From Gymnorhina tibicen (taxonomy: Eukaryota; Chordata; Aves; Passeriformes; Artamidae), in contig VXAZ01006886.1 in assembly GCA_013399875.1 (NCBI GenBank), forward strand, positions 2,555,288 through 2,619,287: a stretch of DNA of 64,000 nucleotides, read 5' to 3'. Position 1 is the first letter of the stretch. The number at the start of each line of letters is the position of its first letter. The position numbers were made by a program, and so were the translations under genes. A model generated the notes under the pieces. The model was given only the letters and a program-made list of their open reading frames with translations, searched no databases and was not told where the DNA came from. Positions 1-10,839 of this stretch are shown here, piece by piece.

Positions 1-690
1 AAAAGAGTAAGGTTTTCAAGATTTACCAGAAATATTTATAGAAAATAGGCTTTTTAAAAAGTATTTGTATTTTACCTCAGTGCTGTAAAGAATGCTGGAA
101 AAGAACAGAATGAAAAAAACCCATTATATTTACCTAGTATTTGTGTAACAGTATCATTATGGTCTTACATTGGTTGTAAGCATTATATCTGTTGAGAAAG
201 CTGATTTAGTTTTGAAAGCCGGTTTATTTTTTTAGAAGACTAAATCATGCTCTCAAGTTTTTAACTAACGTGTTAAAAAGAAATATTTCTGTGTTTTGAC
301 AGCAAAGCCCGTTTCTTTGTGTTTGACTTTTGAAAGGAGCTCAGAGTGACTGTAGGAATCAGGCAACCTCCCTTTCCCTCGGTGAGGAGTGTAAATTGAG
401 GATGATAATGTGCTGAGTCGCACCAGCCAAGCATCTGGACACGGGGTTTGTTCTATAAAGGACCCAGGCAAACCCAAGACCTGCTGCTCTGCAACACCTT
501 GTGTGTGAAAGGGCCACTGCTGCCTGTGCACAGGGAGGAGAAAGCAGCTCATAGGGTGCCTGTAGGCCCCTTCGCTGTGCCTGTGACCAGCTGAGTGTCC
601 CCTGCTCCGTGTGAGGAGGCAGCAAGGTCTGGTACAGCTTTGGCACATGTAAGGCAGGAAATTTCCCAGTAATGCACCACCGTAAAGAGG
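1..690. other. Non-coding stretch, AT-rich then GC-richer
   Basis: No gene is supported here. The first 330 bases are AT-rich and featureless. About 400-650 is GC-richer and therefore happens to be open in two minus-strand frames (the longer has 156 codons, 265-735). Neither has a recognisable motif, a signal peptide or a plausible splice structure. The longer frame runs into the MIR fragment to its right, which argues against real coding. Confidence 0.6.
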
Positions 691-693
691 AGA

Positions 694-760
694 AAACAGG
701 GTTCGAATGCTCGCTCTGCTACTGACCTTAAACAAGTAATTTCCTATCTCTTTACTCCCT
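694..760 (+). repeat. MIR SINE fragment (ancient tRNA-derived repeat)
   Basis: The segment contains a Pol III B-box-like core (GGGTTCGAATGC) followed by GCTCTGCTACT. After an internal deletion comes GACCTTAAACAAGTAATTTCC, matching in order the MIR core GGGTTCGAATCC, GGCTCTGCCACT, then TGACCTTGGGCAAGTTACTT. The order and spacing are those of a plus-strand MIR with roughly ten bases deleted between the second and third blocks. MIRs are extinct amniote-wide SINEs, so this copy is old and inert. The match was made from memory of the consensus. The tRNA-like A-box half is not recognisable. Confidence 0.65.
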
Positions 761-769
761 CTTCCGCTG

Positions 770-3530
770 CCCTACTCTGTTTTGAGTTCCAGTTATGGAG
801 GGTGGGACGAGGGCTTGGAGCACCATCCACATATCAGTACAGCCTTTGGCATCAGTGGCTGTTGGACTGTGCTGTAGTGTCAGGATGCTACTGCTTTGTA
901 AATAAGGTGTCACAGGAAATCCTGGCACCTGGCAAGGCAGGCTGTTCCTGTGCTTTAAACTGGTTGGGGACTTGAGCTCTCACTTACTTGGGATTTTCAT
1001 ATTTTTAGGGACAATAGTATGGAAATTCAGGACATGAAATCAGCCTTTGAGTTTGGAAAGGAAAAGCACGTCACATTTTCCAGCGTGTTGTGGAAAAAAA
1101 TACTCAGAGTATCCTTTTTATATAAAGTCCACTGCTAGAAGTAATTAAGTAATAACATCTGATGACACAAGGACTGTCATCTGTTTAAACTCAAAAAACT
1201 GGAAAGCTACAGGAGCCTGGATATCAGATAACAGGAATGCTGCGTGGTGGAGCTCCGCAGCAACTCCATTCTTGAGGTGGATGTGAATTAACAATGGAAA
1301 ATGCTAATTGCTAAAAATCTATGCATTCAGGAGAAAATAGACAACTGGCATGGGAATGGTTCTCAGCAGCCACAGGCCTCAGACTGGCACTGTTCCTCTG
1401 ATAGAGGTGGGATATCTTTGCCTTTCTAGGCACACAAACTACAGGAGAGTCAGGCCCTGTGTGCATTATCTGAACCCAGGCATGTATGCAGTCTTGGGAC
1501 ACGCTGAAGAATTTGCAACTTATTTTCTGAAAGTACTTAAATGAGTATTAGCCTTCCCAGTGAGCTTAATGACATTATTTATTTTATACAATAGCCTCAT
1601 GAGAACAGCCAATACTTTCGTTGTAATTAATTCATCTAATAGTTCAAAAATAATACACCCAGCAGCTTCAGGCTCCTGCCATTAAGACACAGTAAATGTT
1701 TAAGCTTGGCTTTTTTCATTTTACTACTTGATGTCAAAATACTTAAAATTGTTTTCTTCTTATAGCTAATATTAATTTTTTTTTTCTTTTTAATACCGTG
1801 GTCCTAATTGCAGAGAGTCATAAAGGAATGACAAAATATAGTGGAAAAAAAGGTTCTGATCGGATTATAAAGGCTAACAACTAACCAGCAAAGTGGAACT
1901 TTTTTTTAACACCATCCAATGATGTCACCAGTTTGAGGTTTCTCTGGGACTTTATTAAAATGTTTGTGACAGAGCCAATGTAAACCATCCTAAATCTAAC
2001 ACAGAGCTGAAAGGACTGATTTTAGGGAATGCAAAGATATGGATCATTGGGTCTGTCGAAGCGGCATCTTGAGCCAATTATTGGTGTCATCTTGAGCCAA
2101 TTTAATCAATCCAAGGGGGACTCAAAGGGGGTGGGGGTGCAGGGTTGCAAGTGTTGGTCAAACATTCTGGCAAAAAGGGATTTGTTGTAACAGCAACCAA
2201 TCTCTGGTGTGTTGACTTACTTCCTCCAGCTCTGGGTTTGTGCATACTGTAAATAACTGATCAATCAGTTGAACTGCTTTCAGGGTTTTAATTGCTGGCT
2301 AAATTCGTAGAAGATGTGGTTCTATGTACACATATGTGAGCTCGAATTTATTTAAGACACTTCTAAAGTGGAGGTAATTTAGCGTAAAAGAACCTGAAAT
2401 CTCATACAGTGTTACTTTCAAAATAGTAAAAGTGTACAAATATATTTCTAAAGAGTAACATCTACTGACATTATCTAAGCCTGATCATGTACACAAGTAA
2501 GCTTGAGAGCTGTAATTCCTATAATATAAACTACTCACACAGTGTAAAGGCTACTCAGTGGAGGAGAGCTAACTGACAACACAACTGTTAGCAACAGAGA
2601 ACTGAAGTGAGAAGTGTAGCTCTTAAAGCTTAATAATGTGCTTTCGGTTTGTGATGTCAGACCCACAGCAACAGTTTTGAGTCAGAAAATCTGTGCAAAA
2701 AATATTTAATTTAAATTCTACTCAAAGCATCTTTTAAAGATCTTTTGTTTCCTTTTTTTTTTTGCTTTAATGTAATGGTATGATTAAGAGAGTTTTTATG
2801 AGTTAAAATGCCACAAACTCTCCCTCTTCCAGTAAAACTAAATGAATCTTCCTCATTACTGGGATTTTTCACCTCAATGAGCATTTACAAGTCAGGGTAC
2901 CACACATATGCAGTTGTAATTTATAATGTATCTGTGCTTGAATATAATTGAAATATTAAGTCAAAGATGCTTCCTCGTAGTTCTGCAATTTGCATCTCTC
3001 ATTATTTTTCAGGTAGAGAGACGGTTAATGTCTATACAATAATAACTGAGAGAATGAAATATAAATAGATATAGGTAACAGTAAGGACAAACAGTAGAAA
3101 CAGCAGACAAATCCTTGCGTACTGGGATAAAAATACATTTCTTACATGTGATAAAAGTAGTATGTGTATTTTAAGCATGTCTCATAAAGATTATCTATCT
3201 ATCAAACTAAATTAGTGAGAAGGGGATATGTGTTTTGGACAAGATGTCTTGGAAAAGCAATTTACGTGTTTTGGAACTGTTAACACAGCAGCAAGTTATG
3301 TCACACTGCAGCACAGACACGACTGAATGCAGTGAGATGGAATGCGAGATGAGCTGATAAAATAAAAGCTAACATTTAAAGAAGTACGTGCTCAACTTTA
3401 CCATGGCATCTGTGCTGTTAAAACAAATGGCCATTTGCTTTAACATACCCCAGCAAATGAGGAAAAGAACACTTAGGTAAGGGTCCAAACCCAGCCCCTT
3501 CTTTCTTGCTGCTAAACGCACGTGTGAAAA
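770..3530. other. Non-coding AT-rich stretch
   Basis: No gene is seen. Contents worth recording are a 15-base direct repeat at 2065-2102 (own entry), a small inverted repeat at 2255-2270 (AACTGAT, two-base loop, ATCAGTT), a T-run at 2753-2763, and three TATC units at 3192-3203. Open frames are all under 70 codons and lack coding character. Confidence 0.6.
2065..2102 (+). repeat. Short tandem-like direct repeat with CCAAT palindrome
   Basis: CATCTTGAGCCAATT occurs perfectly at 2065-2079 and again at 2088-2102 (period 23). Between them lies CCAATTATTGG (2074-2084), an inverted pair of CCAAT boxes. The repeat could be a local duplication or a pair of factor-binding sites. No promoter or transcript is evident next to it. 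Confidence 0.8.
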
Positions 3531-3534
3531 TAGC

Positions 3535-3718
3535 AGTGAACACACTGAAGGGTGTTTGTAGTGTGTTCACTCAGCTCTCCACCTCTGCTGCTGTGGTCAG
3601 CGCATATTCCTCTCCACAAAGAGGAATATTCCATTCCATAAAGAATGGAAATGTTCAGATGGGCAGGCAGGGAAAAGGCCACTCACTGCTCCGAGGGTGC
3701 TGAGGGTGTTTCAGCACC
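3535..3718. repeat. Cluster of four perfect hairpins
   Basis: There are four perfect inverted repeats in 184 bases. (1) AGTGAACACACT at 3535-3546 with its complement at 3560-3571: 12 bp, 13-base loop. (2) ATATTCCTCT at 3604-3613 with 3620-3629: 10 bp, 6-base loop. (3) TTCCATTC at 3629-3636 with 3643-3650: 8 bp, 6-base loop, sharing one base with hairpin 2. (4) GGTGCTGA at 3696-3703 with 3711-3718: 8 bp, 7-base loop. The sequence could fold as RNA or extrude as cruciform DNA. It is not a tRNA, a snoRNA or a repeat family I recognise. Function is unknown. The density is far above chance, and template-switch mutation is one mechanical explanation. Confidence 0.85.
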
Positions 3719-6150
3719 TCTCTGCAGCAGGAGCTGCCTCTGGCAGGAGTGCAAGGAAAAGGTGTGACAAGAGAGCAGTAACGTTAGGCAAAAGTAAGGG
3801 GAATCCTAAGTTAAATACTTCAGTCATTTGAGATTGGGTCTTTCAAACATCTTGGTTTGTTTGACAGTGAATTAGTTCTATATTACTCCAGCAGAAAAAT
3901 GTTGATTATAAATTTAAGATGCAAAGTATGTCAGCTTACAGAAATCACATAGGAACTGCTACTCTTCAATGCATTCACAGCTCGAAAATATTATTAGTGT
4001 TTAATTTGTCAGTAAAAGAACATTTTTCTTATATTTATAAATAGTATTATATTTTTTATCACTCTTATCCAGTGTACCTTTTCATCTTCGACAGAGTGAC
4101 ATATTTGTGATGGTTCAACTTCAGCTATAATCTGCAGGCTCTAGGTCTGTAATTTATTATTTGCTGTAAAAGATCAGGTCCAGAGTTTAAACGTCCCTAG
4201 CTGAAAGTTTATACCAGTCAGGACAGAAAATTATTCTCTATGCCTAGGTTGAAGTACATTACTTCTTTATTGAATTAATTATGATAAGGATCATAACTTT
4301 AAACTAGGGGTGAGGTGCTGGCTTTCTACTAGGATTGCTTGAAGCAATTTTCATCTGAACATTTTTGTAGAGTTATTGAGTCTGGCAGGTCTGAACTTTA
4401 TGAGAGAGTAACTTTCTCCCCAACTTAAAAGAGGTTGGACATTGATCCAGGCAAAGGTTTACCATATCCCATGTCTGTAGCCAGAAAAATTTGCACTGCA
4501 TACTGAACAAATAACTACAGAACCAAATTAAACACATCTTATGAGCTTTTAAAATAAAAGCAATGCTGGCCCTTTCCCTGAGGGATCCATCAGGGTACTG
4601 AATTAACATGACAGATTTCCTTCTTTTTTGTTTGTTTGAAGTAGAAGTCTAAAATGATTTTTGATCGAGGAGGAATTAGTCTACTAAATATGTATACATG
4701 AGCCTACTGAACCATGCATATTCAGTGACAAATTTTATATCTCTATCAGATTGGAAAAAGTTGGGCTTCAAAAGCAGGTAAAGATGTTAATCCTACAATG
4801 ACTGTTACCCTCTGATTGGATTAAAAGGCCTAGGAACAACGGAAGGAAGTCACAGATCTTTGAAAACTTAAAAAGCAGCTAAGAAAGAAGAAAAACATTC
4901 GGTTTGAGAAAAGCAGGTTCCAATAACTGTTCTGTTGTCTTGAGCCAAACACACAGAGTTTGTGCAAGACTATAAACAAGAGATCCTCTGGGAAATCTAT
5001 GGTTTAAGTGATTTACCTAGAATTACTTAAGAATTCTATGGCTCAGATTGGATTAGGAATTATTTATTTGGGTGAGAGGTGGTTGTTTTTTCATCCATTT
5101 TGTGTTTTATTACCTATGTTACATCTACTTTTTCAGAGTAAGAGGGGCAAGAGGCTCTCATCTAACACCCTCAGTTATATAACTGCTTAAAACCAGTAAA
5201 AAGTTACTTAGTCTAACATTTTAAAATTGCAGAGCTGTCTCTATTATACAAAGGTTGAAACTCAACTTTTCTTTGATGTTATTTTGTAATAGAAAAGATT
5301 CATCTTTAAAATCTTCAGATTTTTCAATTTTTTTCTTGTCCCTCTTTTATGCCTTTGAGTCCAACAACAAGAATAATGTCCAAGATACTTTCTTCTTTCA
5401 TTTTTATTTTGCTGCTTTCCCTAATTTCTAACCTGGAAAGTTAGAGTAGCAGAGACAGTAATCTGTAGCAAAGCCCCTCTACGTTTTCTAAACATTCTGG
5501 CTATGGAAAGAGGAGGGGTTTTCAGCCTTAATAGCATTACTTTCATACACATTTTTGTTTCAGTTCTGTAATTTGGTAGTTCTACACCCACTTTGACATT
5601 ATAAATTATAAATTGCTTTAGAATAATCTTGAGAGCTGGGGCACTGAAGTAGCAAATACAATTTCCATTTTAACTTAGAAACATCATTAAAAGCTTTGTC
5701 TTGCCATGGGACTAGAAAGAAAGAAGGAGGATATGCTGATTTACGCTTGAAAGAGATAACTGGTGGACAGACGTTAGATATGACAGAGGTTCACATAAAA
5801 TTTGTAGTAATATTAAATAAATACTACGAATGAGGAGAGTTGGAAATGTTTATTCATTGTTTCTCCCAAAATCAGACTTATATCCTGCTAAGTGAATTTG
5901 ACAATAGATTTAAGACCAAAAACACCCCCTTTTTTCCATGAAGTTAATAACTGTAGAATAAAATTTGTAACCATCAGATGTTTGGGAGTAAAACAGGGTC
6001 CCAAAATGGAACAATAAAGGTTTGAGGAGGGTAGTCACGAGTGGCATCTGATCAAAGTGCTGACTTAATCTCTGGAAGCTCTTTATCCATTGATTTCTAG
6101 ATGATGGGAAGTTACACTGGATGACACTGGGTAAGAGTCTCAGCTTTCCT
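3719..6150. other. Non-coding AT-rich stretch
   Basis: No gene, RNA gene or recognisable repeat was found. The sequence is AT-rich, with short T and A runs. CCCTCT/AGAGGAGGGG blocks around 5475-5519 can pair across a loop of about 28 bases, but the arms are imperfect. Reading frames are all short. Confidence 0.55.
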
Positions 6151-7480
6151 CAAGACCTTGCTGTTGGCACCTCTGCACGACTGTACCCTAGGCGGTCTTG
6201 CCATGGATGTCCATCCCTACTACCACTATCGGAGTGGCCATTGCCACCATCCCTCCTCTTATCCCAACTATACGAGTTCTGTTGTGTTTGGTCTTGAATG
6301 TGTTTTTAAGAGATCTAATTTATCCTGCACCTTGTTCCTTTTGGCTGTGCACCCCACCCCGCCTGGATTCGGTGCATGGAAAAACCAACCTTTAATGTCC
6401 CTGGCTCCAGTACCACATTCACTGCAAAATGTAAGTGCTAATAATAACAAAAGATAGAGTTCAGAATGCTCACTGTTCACTAGGAGTGTCCATTTAGTGT
6501 TTGAGGTGTGCTGAGTAGTTATTCAGACCAGAGCTCGTTTGAACACGAGCACTACCAGACTGTGGGCCCTGTTGGTGTGGTTGTTTCATGTCCTCACCCC
6601 CTGTTAGCTCAGCCTTTGGAGATTGATTCTTGCCTAAGGCACTAAGCAAAGCACCACATCCTTTTTAATCTTCTCTTTTCTGGCATCTGTGTAAGCTTTT
6701 CCTCCATTGTATCTGGTCTTCAGGACTCATAGACCCACGTGAGCAAATTCTTAGGTTACATCTCCATTCCTAGCCTGTTTGTAGCCATGGGGAAGTAGAG
6801 CAACATTTACAAAAGATGGTGGAGTATCTCAGAATCTCAAATAAGGCAAACTATTTCTGTTTTCCTATTAACTGTGGGTTGCCAGTCCTTAGTGATTTTG
6901 TATCTTTCTCATACGTACTGCTATTTTGGTTCTCACTTTTCTTCCTGAACAAAGCATGAGCTGCTGCCAGGCAATATCAGCCTGCTCTTTACTTACAATT
7001 TGATAGAACAATGTGCAGGTCATCACCTGATCTTCACAGTGCTCTATTTAAGCGACTAGTTATTTTGGCAACATTTTCTTCCAGCTGTACCTACATGAGG
7101 CTATGACTGGTCTCACACTTCTATCGTCCTCTGCCCTGTGGTTTAAAGTATAACTGTATTTTAGGCCTTTCACATTTATAGTATATTTTCAAGTGTCTCA
7201 TTTCTGGTACTGAACATAACTGACATGACATGAAGAGGGCATTGTCTCCCAAAGAGAAGACTGAATGTGTACAAAGGTACCCACTGGATGCTACTTCTTT
7301 GTCCCCATTTATATTATATCTAAAACTATGTATCACCTTATTTATTTGTAGAGCCTTTTATTTCTATTTATTTATACTTGCATTGTTTCTTTTCTGATGA
7401 AACATATCTCTAATATCCTGTTAGATGGAAACAGTGCTTTATGTGCTTCTGGGGTGATGTCTCACTCATTGACGGTGTTG
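6151..7480. other. Non-coding stretch with one strong splice-donor-like site
   Basis: 6158-6457 is open on the plus strand for about 99 codons. It follows an acceptor-like tract (GCTTTCCTCAAG, ending about 6154) and contains a strong donor-like site, AAAT|GTAAGTGCT, at about 6430. The peptide is rich in His, Tyr and Pro and has no motif I recognise. Both strands are open here, which weakens the coding argument. The rest, 6500-7480, is AT-rich with nothing identifiable. Confidence 0.3.
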
Positions 7481-7486
7481 CCCTTT

Positions 7487-7994
7487 ACTCCAAAGAAGCT
7501 GGTTTGCTTTTGTCCTTTCTACCTGGGTAGCACACCCTCTCCTGCTGCTGAGGAGCATTTCTGAAATGATCTAATCTGCAGAATTTCTTCAGTCTTCTTT
7601 TCCTACTGCCAGTCATTGCCTTACTATGAGACAGCTGCTGCAATGCTGTTGACATGTTTGGGTTAGGTTTTCTGAGTTCCCTCTGTATTCTGTCTCTTTT
7701 TTTAAAATACTTTGAATTTTGTTTAGGAGATACTGTACCAGAGCTGGCTGCTTCCATAAACTCCATTCTTGAACAGCGTGAATTTCGTTATTTGGCAAAT
7801 GTTCATTTCTGGATTTTCTTATATCTCTTTCCAAAAGTTTTGCCCTGAATTTCAATAATTATCAGATCTTTTGTCAAGGACTCATCCCTTCCCCATAATT
7901 GGCTTCTTAATTTACGATTAGCAAACTCTTTTATCCCCATCTTTTTCTGTTTTTCTTTGTTTTTCTTTATATCCTTCAGCTCAGGTCCTCTCAT
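7487..7994 (-). other. Lysine/arginine-rich minus-strand open segments, possibly decayed coding sequence
   Basis: Three overlapping minus-strand frames (7803-7994, 7613-7855, 7485-7766) read in sequence with shifts between them. They give highly basic peptides rich in Lys, Arg, Gln and Asn, with stretches such as KKNKEKQKKMG and GSRKRRLKKFCR. The frame changes and purine-rich sense strand could mark a decayed retrocopy or retroelement open frame. Equally, an A-rich strand simply encodes lysine. No zinc knuckle, polymerase or other domain motif is visible. I do not recognise the source. Confidence 0.25.
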
Positions 7995-8040
7995 GCTTCT
8001 TTAATGCAATTAACTAATAGCCAGCTTGCTCCTCTTGATT

Positions 8041-8295
8041 AGCACGAGCGCCGTGAAGCGCCTGCTATCAGGAGCAGAGATCAGTTCTGCCTGTTCTCCC
8101 TCAGGCTGCCGGATTGGGAGCGCATCTGTGGGAGCCCTGGCAGGCTGAGGGCTCTGCCCGTCCCCACCGCTCCGGAGCTGTGTCCCTGTGGCCGTGGGAA
8201 GCTGCACCCGAGGCAGCAAGTCCTGCTGAATCTGAGCCACGCTGTCAGTCCCTGCTCCTGGGCCTTCCCAAACCTTTCTGCTTCGTGAGAGCGAT
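8041..8295. promoter_or_regulatory. Small CpG-rich patch
   Basis: About a dozen CpG dinucleotides lie within roughly 250 bases, in GC-rich sequence, while the flanks are nearly CpG-free. This is small for a classical CpG island but could mark a promoter, an enhancer or a recently inserted GC-rich fragment. The minus-strand frame 8010-8327 (105 codons) covers it without recognisable motifs. There is no TATA box or obvious transcript start. Confidence 0.35.
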
Positions 8296-8299
8296 TTGA

Positions 8300-10800
8300 A
8301 AAACAGTTGTGCCCTTTGATCCTTCATCAGGATTTTGTTTTCTGTAAACTATTCTGATATGTAAGGTGATTTTTCTGAGAGCCTGAGGAAGCAACTCAGT
8401 TGATAAAAGCATTGTATTCAGTAATAACTGGGATATGGATAGGTCCTGTGAGATGTCGTTGTGGTAGCAAATATTCCCTATAAAAGGGGAGTCCAGATCT
8501 CTTCTTTTCCATGCTCCAGTGGTGCATCTGACCAGATGGACGAAGCTCAGCACTTCACACACTGCTGAGCACTCCTGAACACCTGGCCTCTGTGGGCATC
8601 TTGGACAACACTTTCAGTCACATGGTGTGGAGGGACATGGTTTGTGGGTGATTTTTTCCCCCTCTATAATAATGAATTGATTCATCATAAAGGAGAACTT
8701 TAATTTCTATTGTTTTAGCAAAAATCCTTTCCATTGCACCAAAATATAAATTTTTTTTCTAAGGCAGCTGCAATGCTTTTCTGACAGACAAATGTGGAGT
8801 TCAGTCCTGATGTGCAAGACCCTTCAAACTCCCTGAGTTTTGCAAGTATTTTTACTTCATTATCTTGTCCCAACAAATAGACAAAAGGCTGTTTGAGAAG
8901 TCTTTCAGCATTTTACATGAGGAATTTTGACAAAAATGCTGCATATTTATTTGGATCTTATAATCATTCTGGTTTTTGCAGGCATTTAGCCTTTATTTTT
9001 TAATTCTGATGCTCCATAGTTAACTTTGCCAATAGGGGTTTTCTCCTAGCACCAGCTTATACTTTGTACAGAATGCAGAAAGCCAAGTTCTTCTCTTAAC
9101 ACATTTGTTTGGCTTTATAGTATACTAATACTGCATTATTGATGTTTATAAGATTGTTTTTCATGTTTGGAAGCTATCACTGCATTTGATTTTAATTTTG
9201 CTCTGCTTTTTGCACTCTACTATACATTAATGCAGTGTTTAGAAGTGACAGAAACTCGCTTTAATGACATTCTTAAGTCTCAGACAGGATTAATTATAGC
9301 ATAGTAACATTTTTGCCTTAGTAACAGCTGAACTGAGTTGTGTCAACAAGATGGAATGTGACTCACTTGGGCTGTAGGTCCCCTGTTTAGGACTGTATGT
9401 AAATGATTAGGGCTAGAGAGAACATGTGGACAGCGAGTGGGTATTGCTGTGAGCTCGGTGGTGGATGAGAAACACCTGCCTTATTAAGCATCCTTCCAGA
9501 GACACCCATGCAAGAGAGGCCTTTGGAAACCGGCATTCCCGGTTTGTTTTGTAGCAGCCCAGGTAAGCCTAACCTGAACCTTCCCAGTAAACCATTCCTA
9601 GGTGTGATGCCGACAGGGATTGTGAACCTTAAAGGCTGGGTTTTACATGATCTGTTTATGCATCCGGTCAGCAATCCTAATTCATCATCTTCTGTGAAAA
9701 CATCCGAGTGCTCTGCCCAGCTGGGATTGTGCTGAACTGCTGGAAGTGTGTGTTCTGGAACAAAGCAGACCTTGAGAGGGCACTCGGACTGCGTGTGATG
9801 CTGTGCACTGGGCATGCCATGAGGGATGTGTAGAATATGCCCTCCTACATTTTTATTTAGAAAAATCACCAGTGATTATTCTTTCTTTGCAAGTTAATTG
9901 GAAAAACCAAAAGACTGCTAAAAATCTCTTTGGGTGTATGTCTGTACTTAGAAACCTGAAACTTAAAAGGAACTCCAAGCATGAAAGCACTAATACCTGT
10001 TATCTTCACCGATTTTCCAAAACACTGATCTGAAAGACAGTCTCTCCTTCGTGGTTCTCTGCACCAGTTTTGGTATTAATGACTGTAGCTCTAAACTTAA
10101 TGCATTCTGGTCAGTTCACAGGCCAACAGATTGGAGCCTTTGAACACTATTATTTTTTTTTTTAGGTATTCTGTTATGGGTAAAAATGAGATTAAATACC
10201 AGTGACACTAAAGTACAAATTAATCAACTTTCCTAATCTATTGTAAGTTTCCCTGAAAATGGCAAAGCCTGGTGGGAAAGCACTTGTGATTTCCCAACAA
10301 TTTTAGTCCCAGGCACCCTATCACTGTTAACAGAAGATCCTGCTCGAGGACACTGCAAAGTGATCCTACTTGTTTACATTTCTTATTAAAAACAACCGAT
10401 AGAATGAATTTGAAATTTATCTTGCATGTTAAGGGCAAGCCTCAACAATGTCAGCATGTTCTCACATTGTGAAAAAAAAAGAGAGAGAAAAACAGTATGA
10501 AGTTTTAACACAGAAGGTATTTGAGCTTGCATATTCACATCAAAGTCTCCTTAATACCAAGTGTGGTGACTTGGTGGCAGTTATTAATGCACAATTTACT
10601 TGGTGCCAGCAAGATTTTGGCAGATGGAAAAAGGCAGAAGTCCTTCAAATATACTCTTTAAGAGCAGGTGTATTTTGGCACTGAACTGGCTGCTCCAGCC
10701 TAAACACACGCTTAGGTGCTCTGCTGCAGCCAAGTGTTGAGCAGAAACCGGCTCTGCTGGAGAAAGGAGTAAATACTGACCTCTAATGCCACATTAACGT
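8300..10800. other. Non-coding stretch with a both-strand open block at 9387-9869
   Basis: No gene is supported. The block 9387-9869 is less AT-rich and is open on the minus strand for 160 codons and on the plus strand for 75. It contains a good donor-like site, CCCAG|GTAAGCC, at about 9560 and a perfect 7-bp hairpin, AAACCGG (9527-9533) with CCGGTTT (9539-9545). None of the peptides has a recognisable motif. The remainder is AT-rich, with a T-run near 10152-10163. Confidence 0.4.
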
Positions 10801-10802
10801 AC

Positions 10803-10837
10803 AGACTTTGCACTGGGGGTCAAAGTCTATCCAGTGC
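10803..10837 (+). repeat. Two interleaved inverted repeats (pseudoknot-like)
   Basis: AGACTTTG (10803-10810) pairs perfectly with CAAAGTCT (10821-10828). Inside its loop, CACTGG (10811-10816) pairs with CCAGTG downstream (10831-10836). This is the order of an H-type pseudoknot. With only two bases connecting the two 3' arms, both full stems probably cannot form at once, so alternative hairpins are more likely. No gene context suggests a function. Confidence 0.75.
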
Positions 10838-10839
10838 CA

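Noticed and set aside
694..720. A tRNA B-box-like GGGTTCGAATGC.
   Set aside because: There is no A-box or cloverleaf upstream, and the downstream sequence follows the MIR SINE, so it is a repeat relic and not a tRNA gene.
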